From the NCBI RefSeq assembly GCF_001571225.1, contig NZ_BCTJ01000014.1, forward strand, positions 51,670 to 115,669: a DNA stretch of 64,000 nucleotides, given 5' to 3'. Positions 24,689 through 33,860 of the stretch are shown one piece after another (position 1 is the first letter of the stretch; each line of letters begins with the position of its first letter). The translations under genes and the position numbers were made by a program. The DNA comes from Hydrogenophaga palleronii NBRC 102513. Lineage in GTDB: Bacteria; Pseudomonadota; Gammaproteobacteria; Burkholderiales; Burkholderiaceae_C. Under the pieces are notes generated by a model. The model was not told where the DNA came from. It searched no databases and worked only from the letters and a program-made list of their open reading frames with translations.

Positions 24689-26074
24689 ATGTCGCTCAAC
24701 GAAGCCTGGCGCCAACGCAGCCTGGCGGCGGTGTGGCATCCCTGCACCCAGATGAAGCTGCACGAGCCCGGCGGCGCCGCGCTGCCGCTGGTGCCGCTGT
24801 CGCGTGCCGAAGGCGTCTGGCTGCACGACCACGAAGGCCGGCGTTACCTTGATGCCATCAGCTCCTGGTGGGTCAACCTGTTCGGGCACAACCACCCGGC
24901 GATCCGCGCCGCGCTCATCGACCAGCTGAACTCGATCGACCACGTGATGCTGGCCGGCTTCACGCACGCGCCGGTGGTGGAGCTGTCGGAGCGGCTGGCG
25001 GCGCTCACCGGCCTGGGTCACGCCTTCTACGGCAGCGACGGCGCCAGCGCCACCGAGATCGCCCTGAAGATGAGCGCGCACCACTGGCGCAACGCCGGCC
25101 GGCCGGGCAAGCACCGTTTTGTCGGTGTGGCCGGTGGATACCACGGCGAGACTGTGGGCGCGCTGGCGGTGACCGACATCGCCTTGTTCCGCGAAGCCTA
25201 TGCGCCGCTGGTGCGCCTGGCCGACACCGTGCCCAGCCCCGATGCGCGCGCCGCCGCGCCCGGTGAGTCGGCGGCCGACGTGGCCGAACGCGCCGCCGAT
25301 GCGCTGGAGCGCTGGCTGGCCGAGCACCACGAGAGCACGGCGGCGCTGATCGTCGAGCCGCTGATCCAGTGCGCTGCCGGCATGGCCATGCACCACCCGG
25401 CCTACCTGCGCCGCGCCCGCGCCCTGTGCGACCGCTACGGCGTGCACCTGGTGCTGGACGAGATCGCGGTCGGCTTCGGCCGCACCGGCACCTTGTTCGC
25501 GCACGAACAGGCCGGCATCCGGCCCGACTTTCTCTGCCTGTCCAAAGGCCTGACCGGTGGCACGCTGCCGCTGTCGGTGGTGCTCACCACCGACGCGGTG
25601 TACGCCGCGTTTTATGACGACGAAGTGGCACGCGGTTTCCTGCACTCGCACAGCTACACCGGCAACCCGCTGGCCTGCCGCGCCGCGCTCGCCACGCTCG
25701 ACCTGTTTGAACAGACCGATGCGCTGCGCGCCAACGTGCTCACTGGCGAGCGGCTGGCCGCGCAATTCGAGCCGATCTCCAAGCACCCCCGCGTGCGCCA
25801 CGCGCGCCGCCAGGGCATGGTGTTCGCGTGGGACGTGGCCAGCAGCCTGCCGGACTTCGGCCGTCGCTACGCGCGCCACGCACTGCAACGCGGCGCACTG
25901 CTGCGGCCCATCGGTCACACCGTCTACGCCATGCCGCCCTACGTGATCGACGAGGCCGAAGGCGCCTTCCTCGCCGACGCCGCGCTGCAGGCCCTGCACG
26001 CCACCCTGGCCGAAGAAGACGGCCATGCCGCACCGGCTGCAGATGCGGCCTGGGGAGTGTGCGATGGCGTTTGA
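24689..26074 (+). CDS. bioA: Adenosylmethionine-8-amino-7-oxononanoate aminotransferase
   Basis: A 461-residue PLP enzyme of class III that makes 7,8-diaminopelargonate from 8-amino-7-oxononanoate, using S-adenosylmethionine as amino donor. The early WHPCTQM and ISSWWVNLFGHNHP match BioA, and the PLP lysine is in LCLSKGLTGG. DEIAVGFGRTG is the cofactor-binding Asp region. It is slightly longer than typical because of a Glu/Ala-rich tail. It overlaps bioD by 11 bases. Confidence 0.95.
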   Translation: MSLNEAWRQRSLAAVWHPCTQMKLHEPGGAALPLVPLSRAEGVWLHDHEGRRYLDAISSWWVNLFGHNHPAIRAALIDQLNSIDHVMLAGFTHAPVVELSERLAALTGLGHAFYGSDGASATEIALKMSAHHWRNAGRPGKHRFVGVAGGYHGETVGALAVTDIALFREAYAPLVRLADTVPSPDARAAAPGESAADVAERAADALERWLAEHHESTAALIVEPLIQCAAGMAMHHPAYLRRARALCDRYGVHLVLDEIAVGFGRTGTLFAHEQAGIRPDFLCLSKGLTGGTLPLSVVLTTDAVYAAFYDDEVARGFLHSHSYTGNPLACRAALATLDLFEQTDALRANVLTGERLAAQFEPISKHPRVRHARRQGMVFAWDVASSLPDFGRRYARHALQRGALLRPIGHTVYAMPPYVIDEAEGAFLADAALQALHATLAEEDGHAAPAADAAWGVCDGV

Positions 26075-26744
26075 CGGCTGCTTCGTGACCGGCACCGACA
26101 CCGGTGTCGGCAAGACCCTGGTGAGCGCGGCCCTGCTGCACGCGCTGCAACAGCACCACGCACGCGTGGTCGGCATGAAGCCGGTGGCGGCCGGGCTGGT
26201 GGAGCAGGGCGGTGGCTGGGTCAGCGAAGACGTGCTGGCCCTGCGCGCGGCCTCCAGCGTGGCCGTGCCCGCCGCACTCGACAACCCGGTGGCCCTGTCC
26301 GAGGCGCTGGCGCCGCACATCGCAGCGCAGCGCGCGGGCCATACCTTGTCTGTTGCCCAACTGCTCGCCGCCCACCACGCGCTGCGTGCGCTGGCCGACG
26401 TGGTGGTGGTCGAAGGCGCGGGCGGCTGGCGCGTGCCGATCAACGCCAGCGAAACCCTGGCCGACCTGGCGCGCGCCATCGCCGCGCCGGTGGTGCTGGT
26501 GGTGGGTGTGCGCCTGGGCTGCCTGAACCATGCGCTGCTCAGCGCCGAAGCGATCCGCGCCGACGGCCTGCACCTGGCCGGCTGGGTGGCGAACCGGGTT
26601 GACCCGGCCATGCCCTGCGCGCAGGAGAACATTGAAGCGTTGCGCGAGCGCCTGGGCGCGCCGCTGCTTGGCCAGTTGCCGTGGTTCGACACCCCGCCCG
26701 ATGCGCGCCGCGTCCAACTGCAACTGCCGCCCGACTGGCAATGA
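26064..26744 (+). CDS. bioD: Dethiobiotin synthetase
   Basis: A 226-residue ATP-dependent carboxylase closing the ureido ring of dethiobiotin. The P-loop is GTDTGVGKT, followed by MKPVAAG and VEGAGGWRVPI. The ATG is inside the bioA 3' end with GGGGAG upstream, implying coupled translation. bioF follows after 16 bases. Confidence 0.95.
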   Translation: MAFDGCFVTGTDTGVGKTLVSAALLHALQQHHARVVGMKPVAAGLVEQGGGWVSEDVLALRAASSVAVPAALDNPVALSEALAPHIAAQRAGHTLSVAQLLAAHHALRALADVVVVEGAGGWRVPINASETLADLARAIAAPVVLVVGVRLGCLNHALLSAEAIRADGLHLAGWVANRVDPAMPCAQENIEALRERLGAPLLGQLPWFDTPPDARRVQLQLPPDWQ

Positions 26745-26760
26745 AAGACGGGGCACTCCC

Positions 26761-27972
26761 ATGAGCTGGTTGAACGAGATCGATCAACGCCTGGCCGAGC
26801 TGGACGCACGCACCCTGCTGCGGCGTCGGCGCGAGGTGCTGCCCGAGGGCGGCGCACGGTTGCGGGTGGACGGTGAATCGCTGCTGGCCTTCTGCAGCAA
26901 TGACTACCTGGGCCTGTCGCAAGCGCCGGCCCTGCGGCAGGCGGTGCACGCCGCGGTGGACCTGTATGGCGTCGGCTCCGGCGCTTCGCCCATGGTCAGC
27001 GGCCACAGCGTGGCCAATGCCGCGCTCGAACGTGAACTGGCCGCGGCCGTCGGCCTGCCGCGTGCGTTGTACTTCTACGCCGGTTACGCCACCAACGCCA
27101 GCCTGGTGCCGGCCTTGGTGGGTGAGGGCGATGCGCTGTTTTCAGATGCCCTCAACCACGCCTGCCTGATCGACGGCGCGCGCCTCTCGCGCGCCACCGT
27201 GCACCGTTACCGCCATGGTGATCTGGCGCACCTCGCCGAACTGCTCGCGGCCAGCCCGGTGCGGCGCAAGCTGGTGATGAGCGACGCGGTGTTCAGCATG
27301 GACGGCGACGTGGCAGACATCGGCGCGTTGCACGCCCTGTGCGAGCAACACGACGCGCTGCTGCTGCTCGACGACGCACACGGTTTCGGCGTGCTCGGCC
27401 CCGAAGGCCGGGGCGCACTCGCCGCCGCCGGCCTCACCGGGCCAACCGCTTCGCCGCGCGTGCTCTACATGGCCACCCTGGGCAAGGCCCTGGGCGTGGC
27501 CGGCGCTTTTGTGGCCGGCCCCGAGCGGCTGGTGGAATGGGTGCTGCAGAAGACCCGCAGCTACACCTATGCCACCGCCGCGCCGCCGCTGCTGGCCGAA
27601 GCCCTGCGCGCCAGCCTGCGCTGCGTGCTCGGTGCCGACGGCGAGCAGCGCCGGCAACAGCTGGCAGACCGCATCGAACAACTGCGCAACGGCCTGGCGC
27701 CCGGGCAGCACGCCGCCTTCGACGCCACCGGCTGGCGGCTGATGCCGTCTGCCACCCCGATCCAGCCGCTGCTGATCGGCCACAACCAGCCCGCGCTGGC
27801 GGTGATGGCCTCGCTGCGCGAACAAGGCCTGTGGGTGCCGGCGATCCGGCCACCGACCGTGGCGCTGGGCACGGCGCGCCTGCGCATCGCCCTGTCGGCC
27901 GCGCACCAGCCCGACGATGTGGACGCGCTGCTGCGCGCGCTGCGCAAGGCAGCGGCCCAGGTGGCGGCATGA
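26761..27972 (+). CDS. bioF: 8-amino-7-oxononanoate synthase
   Basis: A 403-residue alpha-oxoamine synthase joining pimeloyl thioester and alanine. Conserved segments: FCSNDYLGLS, GSGASPMVSG, DDAHGFGVLG and the PLP lysine in MATLGKALGVAGAF. The order bioB-A-D-F places the first-acting enzyme last. Its stop overlaps the cbiB ATG by 4 bases, so the biotin and second cobalamin blocks read as one transcription unit. Confidence 0.95.
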   Translation: MSWLNEIDQRLAELDARTLLRRRREVLPEGGARLRVDGESLLAFCSNDYLGLSQAPALRQAVHAAVDLYGVGSGASPMVSGHSVANAALERELAAAVGLPRALYFYAGYATNASLVPALVGEGDALFSDALNHACLIDGARLSRATVHRYRHGDLAHLAELLAASPVRRKLVMSDAVFSMDGDVADIGALHALCEQHDALLLLDDAHGFGVLGPEGRGALAAAGLTGPTASPRVLYMATLGKALGVAGAFVAGPERLVEWVLQKTRSYTYATAAPPLLAEALRASLRCVLGADGEQRRQQLADRIEQLRNGLAPGQHAAFDATGWRLMPSATPIQPLLIGHNQPALAVMASLREQGLWVPAIRPPTVALGTARLRIALSAAHQPDDVDALLRALRKAAAQVAA

Positions 27973-28958
27973 GCGGGCTGTGGTGGCCGCTGGCGCCCGG
28001 TGCGGTGGCGTCGTTGGCGCTGCCACTGGCGGTGCTGCTGGCTTTGCTGGTGGACCGCTGCTGGGGCGAACCACCGGCGCGCTGGCACCCGGTGGTGGCC
28101 ATGGGCGCTTACCTGTCCTTCATGGGCCGGCGCGTCGCACCCACGCCGAACGCGGGCCAGGCCTCCCATGCACGCCCCTTCGTGCGCGGCGCGCTGGCCT
28201 GGTGCCTGGGTGCGGCGCTGGTGGTGGTGGCCGCGCTGGTGCTGCAGGTGCTGGTGTCGAACGCGCCCTGGTGGCTGCAGGCGCTGGTGCTGGGCCTGCT
28301 GCTCAAACCCTTGCTGGCCTGGCGCATGTTGCGCGACGAGGTGCGTGCGGTGGAAACCGCGCTCGGCCTCTCGCTGGCGGCCGGGCGCGAGCGCCTGTCC
28401 TGGCTGGTGAGCCGCGACGTGCACACGCTGGACGAAGCGCAGGTGCGCGAAAGCGCCATCGAATCCCTGGCCGAGAACCTCAACGACTCGGTGGTCGCGC
28501 CGCTGTTCTGGTTCGCGGTCGCCGGCCTGCCGGGCGCGGCACTCTACCGCCTCGCCAACACGGCCGACGCCATGTGGGGCTACCGCGGCGAACGCAACGG
28601 CCGCGACTGGACCTGGGCCGGCAAATGGGCCGCACGCGCCGACGATGTCTTGTCGTGGTTGCCGGCGCGCCTCACCGGTCTGCTGCTGGGCCTGCTCGGC
28701 GCGCTGCGCCAGTTGCCGGCCCTGCCGGCGCAGGCCGCGCGCACACCGTCGCCCAACAGCGGCTGGCCCATGGCGGCCATGGCCTTGGCGCTGGACGTGC
28801 GCCTGGGCAAACCGGGCGTCTACCAGTTGCACGATGGCGGCCGCCGCCCGCTGGCCGCCGATACCGCGGCGGCGCTGCAGCTCGCCGGCCGCGTGGTGGT
28901 GGTGCTGGCCGCGCTGGCACTGCTCTGGACCGTTGTGGTCTGGCGGGGGCTGGCATGA
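27969..28958 (+). CDS. cbiB: Adenosylcobinamide-phosphate synthase (CbiB/CobD)
   Basis: A 329-residue inner-membrane enzyme that attaches the aminopropanol (phosphate) arm to adenosylcobyric acid. It has several hydrophobic segments and the family motifs LLVDRCWGEPPARWHPVVAMG, ESLAENLNDSVVAPLFW and ANTADAMWGYRGER. It overlaps bioF by 4 bases and the next gene by 4. It is called cobD in the Pseudomonas nomenclature, which should not be confused with Salmonella CobD. Confidence 0.95.
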   Translation: MSGLWWPLAPGAVASLALPLAVLLALLVDRCWGEPPARWHPVVAMGAYLSFMGRRVAPTPNAGQASHARPFVRGALAWCLGAALVVVAALVLQVLVSNAPWWLQALVLGLLLKPLLAWRMLRDEVRAVETALGLSLAAGRERLSWLVSRDVHTLDEAQVRESAIESLAENLNDSVVAPLFWFAVAGLPGAALYRLANTADAMWGYRGERNGRDWTWAGKWAARADDVLSWLPARLTGLLLGLLGALRQLPALPAQAARTPSPNSGWPMAAMALALDVRLGKPGVYQLHDGGRRPLAADTAAALQLAGRVVVVLAALALLWTVVVWRGLA

Positions 28959-29953
28959 GCGCGCTGTTTTTGCCGGTGCACGGTGGCCCCGATGCCGCCG
29001 GTGTGCCGCTGTTCGACTTTTCCACCAACGCCAACGCCTGCGGCCCGTGCCCACACGCACTCGCCGCAGTGCAGGGCGCGGACGCGCGCCACTACCCCGA
29101 CCCGGCCTACACCCAGCTGCGTGCCGCGCTCGCCGCCTGGCACGGTGTGGACGCTGCGCGTTTCGTGTTCGCGGCCAGCGCCAGCGAATTCATCGTGCGC
29201 TTCAGCGCCTGGGTGGCGCAGCAGGGCGGCCGGCACGTCTGGCTGCCGGCGCACGGCTATGGCGACTACGCCCGCGCCGCCACGGCCTGGCAGTTGCAGA
29301 CCACCGCCGAGCCGGCGCAGGCGAGTCTGGCCTGGTTGTGTGAACCCGCCAGCCCGCTCGGCCAGGCCGAAGCCACCGCGCGCAACGTGGTGGCCACGGC
29401 CACCCACACGGTGCTCGATCGCGCTTACGAACCGCTGCGCCTGAGCGGCCGCTGCAGCCTGGACGCGGCCGCGCTGGACCGCGTCTGGCAACTCTGGACA
29501 CCCAACAAGGCGCTGGGCCTCACCGGTGTGCGCGGCAGTTATGCGATTGCGCCGCTGGGCCAGGCTGCTGTGGTGCACGACCTGGAACAACTCGCGCCGT
29601 CCTGGCCGCTGGGTGCCCACGCCGTTGCCATGCTGCAGGCCTGGGTGTCAGCGGACTCGCAGGCCTGGGTGCGGCACAGCCTGCCCACGCTCACGTCGTG
29701 GACGCAAGACCTGCGCGCGCTGCTGCTGGAACTCGGCTGGACGGTCGCGCCCAGCGACGCCCCTTACCTCTGCGCCGCACCACCCCACGCCTTCGACGCG
29801 GCGGCGCTGCGCGCGGCCGGCATCAAGCTGCGCGATGCAAGCTCTTTCGGCCTGCCCGGCCAGTGGCGCCTGCGCGCGATGCCACCCGAGGCACTGGCCG
29901 CCTTGCGCGCGGCGTGGCTGGCGCAAACAACCCCAACGGAGCGTGTGGCATGA
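28955..29953 (+). CDS. cobC: Threonine-phosphate decarboxylase-like PLP enzyme (CobC)
   Basis: A 332-residue class I/II aminotransferase fold. FDFSTNANACGPCP and YPDPAYTQLRAALAAWHG match the CobC/CobD (L-threonine-O-3-phosphate decarboxylase) family, which supplies (R)-1-aminopropan-2-ol phosphate for CbiB. The PLP lysine lies in WTPNKALGLTGVRGSY. It overlaps cbiB and cobQ by 4 bases each. The central part is slightly compact compared with the usual family length. Confidence 0.9.
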   Translation: MSALFLPVHGGPDAAGVPLFDFSTNANACGPCPHALAAVQGADARHYPDPAYTQLRAALAAWHGVDAARFVFAASASEFIVRFSAWVAQQGGRHVWLPAHGYGDYARAATAWQLQTTAEPAQASLAWLCEPASPLGQAEATARNVVATATHTVLDRAYEPLRLSGRCSLDAAALDRVWQLWTPNKALGLTGVRGSYAIAPLGQAAVVHDLEQLAPSWPLGAHAVAMLQAWVSADSQAWVRHSLPTLTSWTQDLRALLLELGWTVAPSDAPYLCAAPPHAFDAAALRAAGIKLRDASSFGLPGQWRLRAMPPEALAALRAAWLAQTTPTERVA

Positions 29954-31401
29954 CAGCGGTGTGTGTGATGGTGCTCGGCACCACCAGCGGTGCGGGCAAG
30001 AGCTGGCTCACCACCGCGCTGTGCCGGCACTACGCGCGCCAAGGGCTCAAGGTGGCGCCCTTCAAGGCGCAGAACATGAGCAACAACGCCAGGGTGGTTT
30101 CTGGCGGCGAGATCGGCTCGGCCCAGTACTTCCAGGCCCTGGCCGCGCGCGCCGAGCCCGATGTGCGCATGAACCCGCTGTTGCTCAAGCCCGAGGCCGA
30201 CACACGCAGCCAGGTGGTGTTGCTGGGCCAGGTGAACGACGAGCTCTCGGCCTTGCCCTGGCGCGGCCGCAGCCAGCGCGTGTGGCCGCAGATCTGCGCC
30301 GCGCTGGACGCGCTGCGGGAAGAAAACGACGTGGTGGTGATCGAAGGCGCGGGTTCACCGGCCGAGATCAACCTGCACGCCAGCGACGTGGTGAACATGC
30401 GCGTGGCCCTACACGCGCAGGCGCGCTGCCTGCTGGTGACCGACATCGACCGCGGCGGCGCCTTCGCCCACCTCTACGGCACCTGGGCCCTGCTGCCGCC
30501 GGAAGAGCGCGCGCTGATCCACGGTTTTGTGCTCAACAAGTTTCGCGGCGACGCCAGCCTGCTCGCACCCGCACCGCAGCAACTGCAGGAACTCACCGGC
30601 GTGCCCACGGTGGCGGTGCTGCCGATGTGGTGGCAACACGGCCTGCCGGAAGAAGACGGTGTGTTCGACGACAAGACCCGCGCGGCCGGCGCGGTGACGA
30701 AGACCGTGGCGGTGATCGCCTACCCGCGCATCAGCAACCTGGACGAATTCCAGCCGCTCAAGAACGTGCCCGGCGTGCGCCTGGTCTGGGCGCGCACACC
30801 CGCCGACTGCGCGGGCGCCGACTGGATCGTGCTGCCCGGCAGCAAGGCCACCGCGTCCGACCTGGCCTGGCTGCGCGCGCAGGGGCTGGACCGTGCGGTG
30901 GCGGCGCACGCCGCGCAGGGCGGGGCGGTGCTGGGGGTGTGCGGCGGCCTGCAGATGCTGGGCGAGGCGCTGATCGACACCCATGGCATCGACGGCAACG
31001 CCCCCGGCCTCGGCCTGCTGCCGCTGGTGACACAGTTCGACCCGCAGAAAACCGTGCGCCACGCACGCACCCGTTTTGGCGAGCTCACCGGTGCGTGGGC
31101 CGCGCTGTCGGGCGTGGACGCGGCGGGCTACGAAATCCACCACGGCCAGACCCTGCCGCACGCCGCCATGGCCGCCGCCGGTGATGTGGCGCGCGAGGCC
31201 CTGCCCGGTGGCCTGGGCTGGCAGAATGCGCGCGGCAACGTGCTCGGTGTGTACCTGCACGGCCTGTTCGAAGATCCCCGCGTACTGCAAGCCCTGTTCG
31301 GTACCAGCGTGCCCACGCTGGAGAGCGTGTTCGATGGCTTGGCCGATTTCCTGGCCGCCCATGTCGAACCCGGCCTGCTCGACCAACTCATCGAACCCTG
31401 A
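29950..31401 (+). CDS. cobQ: Cobyric acid synthase
   Basis: A 483-residue amidotransferase amidating the b, d, e and g side chains. It has an amino-terminal P-loop-like GTTSGAGKSW, then FKAQNMSNNA and VVIEGAGSPAEINL, and a carboxy-terminal glutaminase with the catalytic Cys near residue 331 in GVCGGLQMLG and a late GVYLHGLFE. It overlaps cobC by 4 bases and ends 2 bases before cobT. Confidence 0.95.
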   Translation: MTAVCVMVLGTTSGAGKSWLTTALCRHYARQGLKVAPFKAQNMSNNARVVSGGEIGSAQYFQALAARAEPDVRMNPLLLKPEADTRSQVVLLGQVNDELSALPWRGRSQRVWPQICAALDALREENDVVVIEGAGSPAEINLHASDVVNMRVALHAQARCLLVTDIDRGGAFAHLYGTWALLPPEERALIHGFVLNKFRGDASLLAPAPQQLQELTGVPTVAVLPMWWQHGLPEEDGVFDDKTRAAGAVTKTVAVIAYPRISNLDEFQPLKNVPGVRLVWARTPADCAGADWIVLPGSKATASDLAWLRAQGLDRAVAAHAAQGGAVLGVCGGLQMLGEALIDTHGIDGNAPGLGLLPLVTQFDPQKTVRHARTRFGELTGAWAALSGVDAAGYEIHHGQTLPHAAMAAAGDVAREALPGGLGWQNARGNVLGVYLHGLFEDPRVLQALFGTSVPTLESVFDGLADFLAAHVEPGLLDQLIEP

Positions 31402-31403
31402 AT

Positions 31404-32453
31404 ATGAAGACCATCGCCGACATCACCCAGCCCGAACTCGCACAGGCACTGCAGCGCGCGCTCGACAACAAGACCAAACCGGTCGGCTCGCTCGGCCGGC
31501 TGGAAGCGCTGGCGCAGCGCATCGGCCTGATCCTCGGCACGCTGCAGCCCGAGCTGCGCGAACCGCAGATGCTGGTGTGCGCGGCCGACCACGGCCTGGC
31601 CGCGCGCGGCGTCTCGGCCTACCCGAGCGACGTCACCTGGCAGATGGTGGAGAACTTCCTTGCCGGTGGTGCGGCGGTGAGCGTGCTGGCGCGCCAGCAC
31701 GGCATCGCCCTCAACGTGGTGGACTGCGGCGTGCGCCACGACTTTGCGGCGCGGCCGGGCCTGATCGTGCGCAAGATCGCGCCCGGCACGGCCGACGCGC
31801 TGGAAGGCCCGGCCATGAGCGCCACGCAATGCGCGCAGGCCATCGCCAACGGCCGCGAGGTGGTGCATGGCCTGCCGGGCAATGCGCTGCTGCTGGGCGA
31901 GATGGGCATCGGCAACACCTCGGCGGCTTCGATGCTGCTGGCGCGCCTGGCGCAGCTCGACGTGGCTGACGTTACCGGTGCCGGCACCGGGCTGGACGCG
32001 GCGGCGGTGCAGCGCAAGATCGGCATCCTGCGCGAAGTGCTGGCGCGCCATGCCGACGCCACCGCACCGCTGGACGCGCTCGCCGCCTTCGGCGGTTTCG
32101 AGATCGCCACGCTCACCGGCGCGGTGCTGCAGGCCGCCGAAGAACGGCGCGTGATCGTGGTGGACGGTTTCATCGCCAGCGCCGCCGTGCTGGTGGCCGC
32201 GCAGTTGCAGCCGCACCTGTTGCAGCGCTGCGTGTTCGCGCACCACTCGGGCGAACGCGGCCACGCGTTGATGCTGGCGCACCTGAAGGTGGAACCGCTG
32301 CTCGATCTGGGCCTGCGCCTGGGCGAAGGCTCGGGCGCGGCGCTGGCCTGGCCGCTGCTGCACAGCGCCTGCGCGCTGCTGCGCGAGATGGCGAGTTTTG
32401 AATCCGCCGGTGTCTCGCGCAGCGAAGACGTGGCCGACCCCAGCCGCGCCTGA
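31404..32453 (+). CDS. cobT: Nicotinate-nucleotide--dimethylbenzimidazole phosphoribosyltransferase
   Basis: A 349-residue enzyme (CobU in Pseudomonas) activating the lower ligand base to alpha-ribazole phosphate. Characteristic segments: TKPVGSLGRLE, CAADHGLAARGVSAYP, GEMGIGNTSAAS and RLGEGSGAALA, where the Glu matches the catalytic base of the Salmonella enzyme. It lies 2 bases after cobQ and 6 before cobS. No bluB-like gene for the lower ligand is in the window. Confidence 0.95.
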   Translation: MKTIADITQPELAQALQRALDNKTKPVGSLGRLEALAQRIGLILGTLQPELREPQMLVCAADHGLAARGVSAYPSDVTWQMVENFLAGGAAVSVLARQHGIALNVVDCGVRHDFAARPGLIVRKIAPGTADALEGPAMSATQCAQAIANGREVVHGLPGNALLLGEMGIGNTSAASMLLARLAQLDVADVTGAGTGLDAAAVQRKIGILREVLARHADATAPLDALAAFGGFEIATLTGAVLQAAEERRVIVVDGFIASAAVLVAAQLQPHLLQRCVFAHHSGERGHALMLAHLKVEPLLDLGLRLGEGSGAALAWPLLHSACALLREMASFESAGVSRSEDVADPSRA

Positions 32454-32459
32454 AATCCG

Positions 32460-33272
32460 ATGCCTTCCTTCTTCAGGCACTTCCTGCTCGCGCTGCAGTT
32501 CTTCACCCGCATCCCGGTGACCGGGCGGCTGGCCGACTGGGTCGGCTTCAGCCCGGCCATGCTGCGCGCCAGCGCCGCGCATTTTCCCGGCGTGGGCTGG
32601 GTGGTGGGTGTGCTTACCGCGGCGCTGCTCTGGGCCTTGCTGGTGCTGCTGCCGCCGGTGCCGGCCGCGGCCTGGGTGGCGGTGGTGCTGAGCACCGTGT
32701 TCGGCGTCTGGCTCACCGGCGCGTTTCACGAAGACGGCCTGGCCGATCTGGCCGATGGCCTGGGCGGCAGTGTGCAGCGTGAGCGCGCGCTGGAGATCAT
32801 GAAGGACTCGCGCATCGGCAGCTACGGCGCCATTGCGCTGGTGCTGGTGCTGCTCACCAAGGTGGCGCTGCTCGCGCTGCTGGCGCAGGGCAGCGCGTGG
32901 CTGGCGGTGGTGGCGCTGTTCGCGGCCCACGTCACCTCGCGCACGCTGCCGCTGTTCATCATCCGCACGCTGCCGCACGTGGGTGACACCGCACAGTCCA
33001 AAAGCAAACCGCTGGCCGACAGCCTGTCCACCGCCGGCCTGCTGGCGGGCCTGCTCTGGTGGGCGCTGGCGATGGCGCTGGCCTGGTGGTGTTTGCCCGG
33101 TGCGCCCTGGTGGGCGGCGGTGCTGGGCGCGGTGATCGGCCTGGCCTGGATGTGGCGGCTGCTGCAGCGCCGTCTGCAGGGCTTCACCGGCGACGGCCTG
33201 GGCGCCACGCAGCAGGTGGCTGAAGTCTTGTTCTACCTCGGGCTGGCGCTGGCCTGGCCGCTGCTGTCATGA
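32460..33272 (+). CDS. cobS: Adenosylcobinamide-GDP ribazoletransferase (cobalamin synthase)
   Basis: A 270-residue inner-membrane protein joining adenosylcobinamide-GDP to alpha-ribazole (phosphate). It opens LALQFFTRIPV, carries the acidic motif HEDGLADLADGLGG and then KDSRIGSYG, all diagnostic, with five to seven hydrophobic segments. Called CobV in Pseudomonas. It overlaps the phosphatase gene by 4 bases. Confidence 0.95.
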   Translation: MPSFFRHFLLALQFFTRIPVTGRLADWVGFSPAMLRASAAHFPGVGWVVGVLTAALLWALLVLLPPVPAAAWVAVVLSTVFGVWLTGAFHEDGLADLADGLGGSVQRERALEIMKDSRIGSYGAIALVLVLLTKVALLALLAQGSAWLAVVALFAAHVTSRTLPLFIIRTLPHVGDTAQSKSKPLADSLSTAGLLAGLLWWALAMALAWWCLPGAPWWAAVLGAVIGLAWMWRLLQRRLQGFTGDGLGATQQVAEVLFYLGLALAWPLLS

Positions 33273-33823
33273 AGCTCTGGATGTTGCGCCACGCGGCGGT
33301 GATGCTGCCACCCGGCCTGTGTTACGGCGCCAGCGACGTGGCGGCCGATGCCGCGCTCACGCGCCAGGCCGCGAAAGACTTTGCGCCCCTGTTGCCGGTG
33401 GGCACGGCGGTCTGGGTGTCGGGCCTGCTGCGCGCACAACAAATGGCCGGCGCGCTGCAGGCCGAGCGCCGCGACCTGAAGGCCGCGCGCGTCGACACCC
33501 GTTTGAACGAAATGGACTTTGGCGACTGGGAGTTGAAACGCTGGGACAGCGTGCCGGCGGCGGCCTTCGACGCCTGGATGGCCGACTTCGCGCAGCACCG
33601 CTTTGGTGGCGTGGAGAGCACGCAGATGCTGCTGTACCGCGTGGCCGCCGCACTGGGTGACTTGCGGCCCGCCGCCAGCGCCAACGTGTTGTGGGTCACG
33701 CACGCCGGTGTGATCCGCGCGGCGCAGCACATTCTGCAAGGGGGTGGTGTGCGCATCCGCGAAGCGGCCGAGTGGCCGAAGGATGCGCCCGAGCCGGGCG
33801 GCTGGACGGCGCTCGACTTGTAG
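33269..33823 (+). CDS. Histidine-phosphatase, probable alpha-ribazole phosphatase
   Basis: A 184-residue phosphoglycerate-mutase-like phosphatase. The catalytic His is H8 in LRHAAV (the usual RHG is RHA here), the second Arg is in SGLLRAQQMA, the acid is in NEMDFGDWE and the second His in WVTHAGVIRA, so the set looks complete. Placement at the end of the cobalamin block, with a 4-base overlap with cobS, supports a CobC/CobZ-like role removing the 5' phosphate of alpha-ribazole or cobalamin. It could be a general phosphatase. Confidence 0.82.
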   Translation: MKLWMLRHAAVMLPPGLCYGASDVAADAALTRQAAKDFAPLLPVGTAVWVSGLLRAQQMAGALQAERRDLKAARVDTRLNEMDFGDWELKRWDSVPAAAFDAWMADFAQHRFGGVESTQMLLYRVAAALGDLRPAASANVLWVTHAGVIRAAQHILQGGGVRIREAAEWPKDAPEPGGWTALDL

Positions 33824-33860
33824 CCGCCGCGCCGCCGCACCGGCCTGGCGCGGGGCCGCT

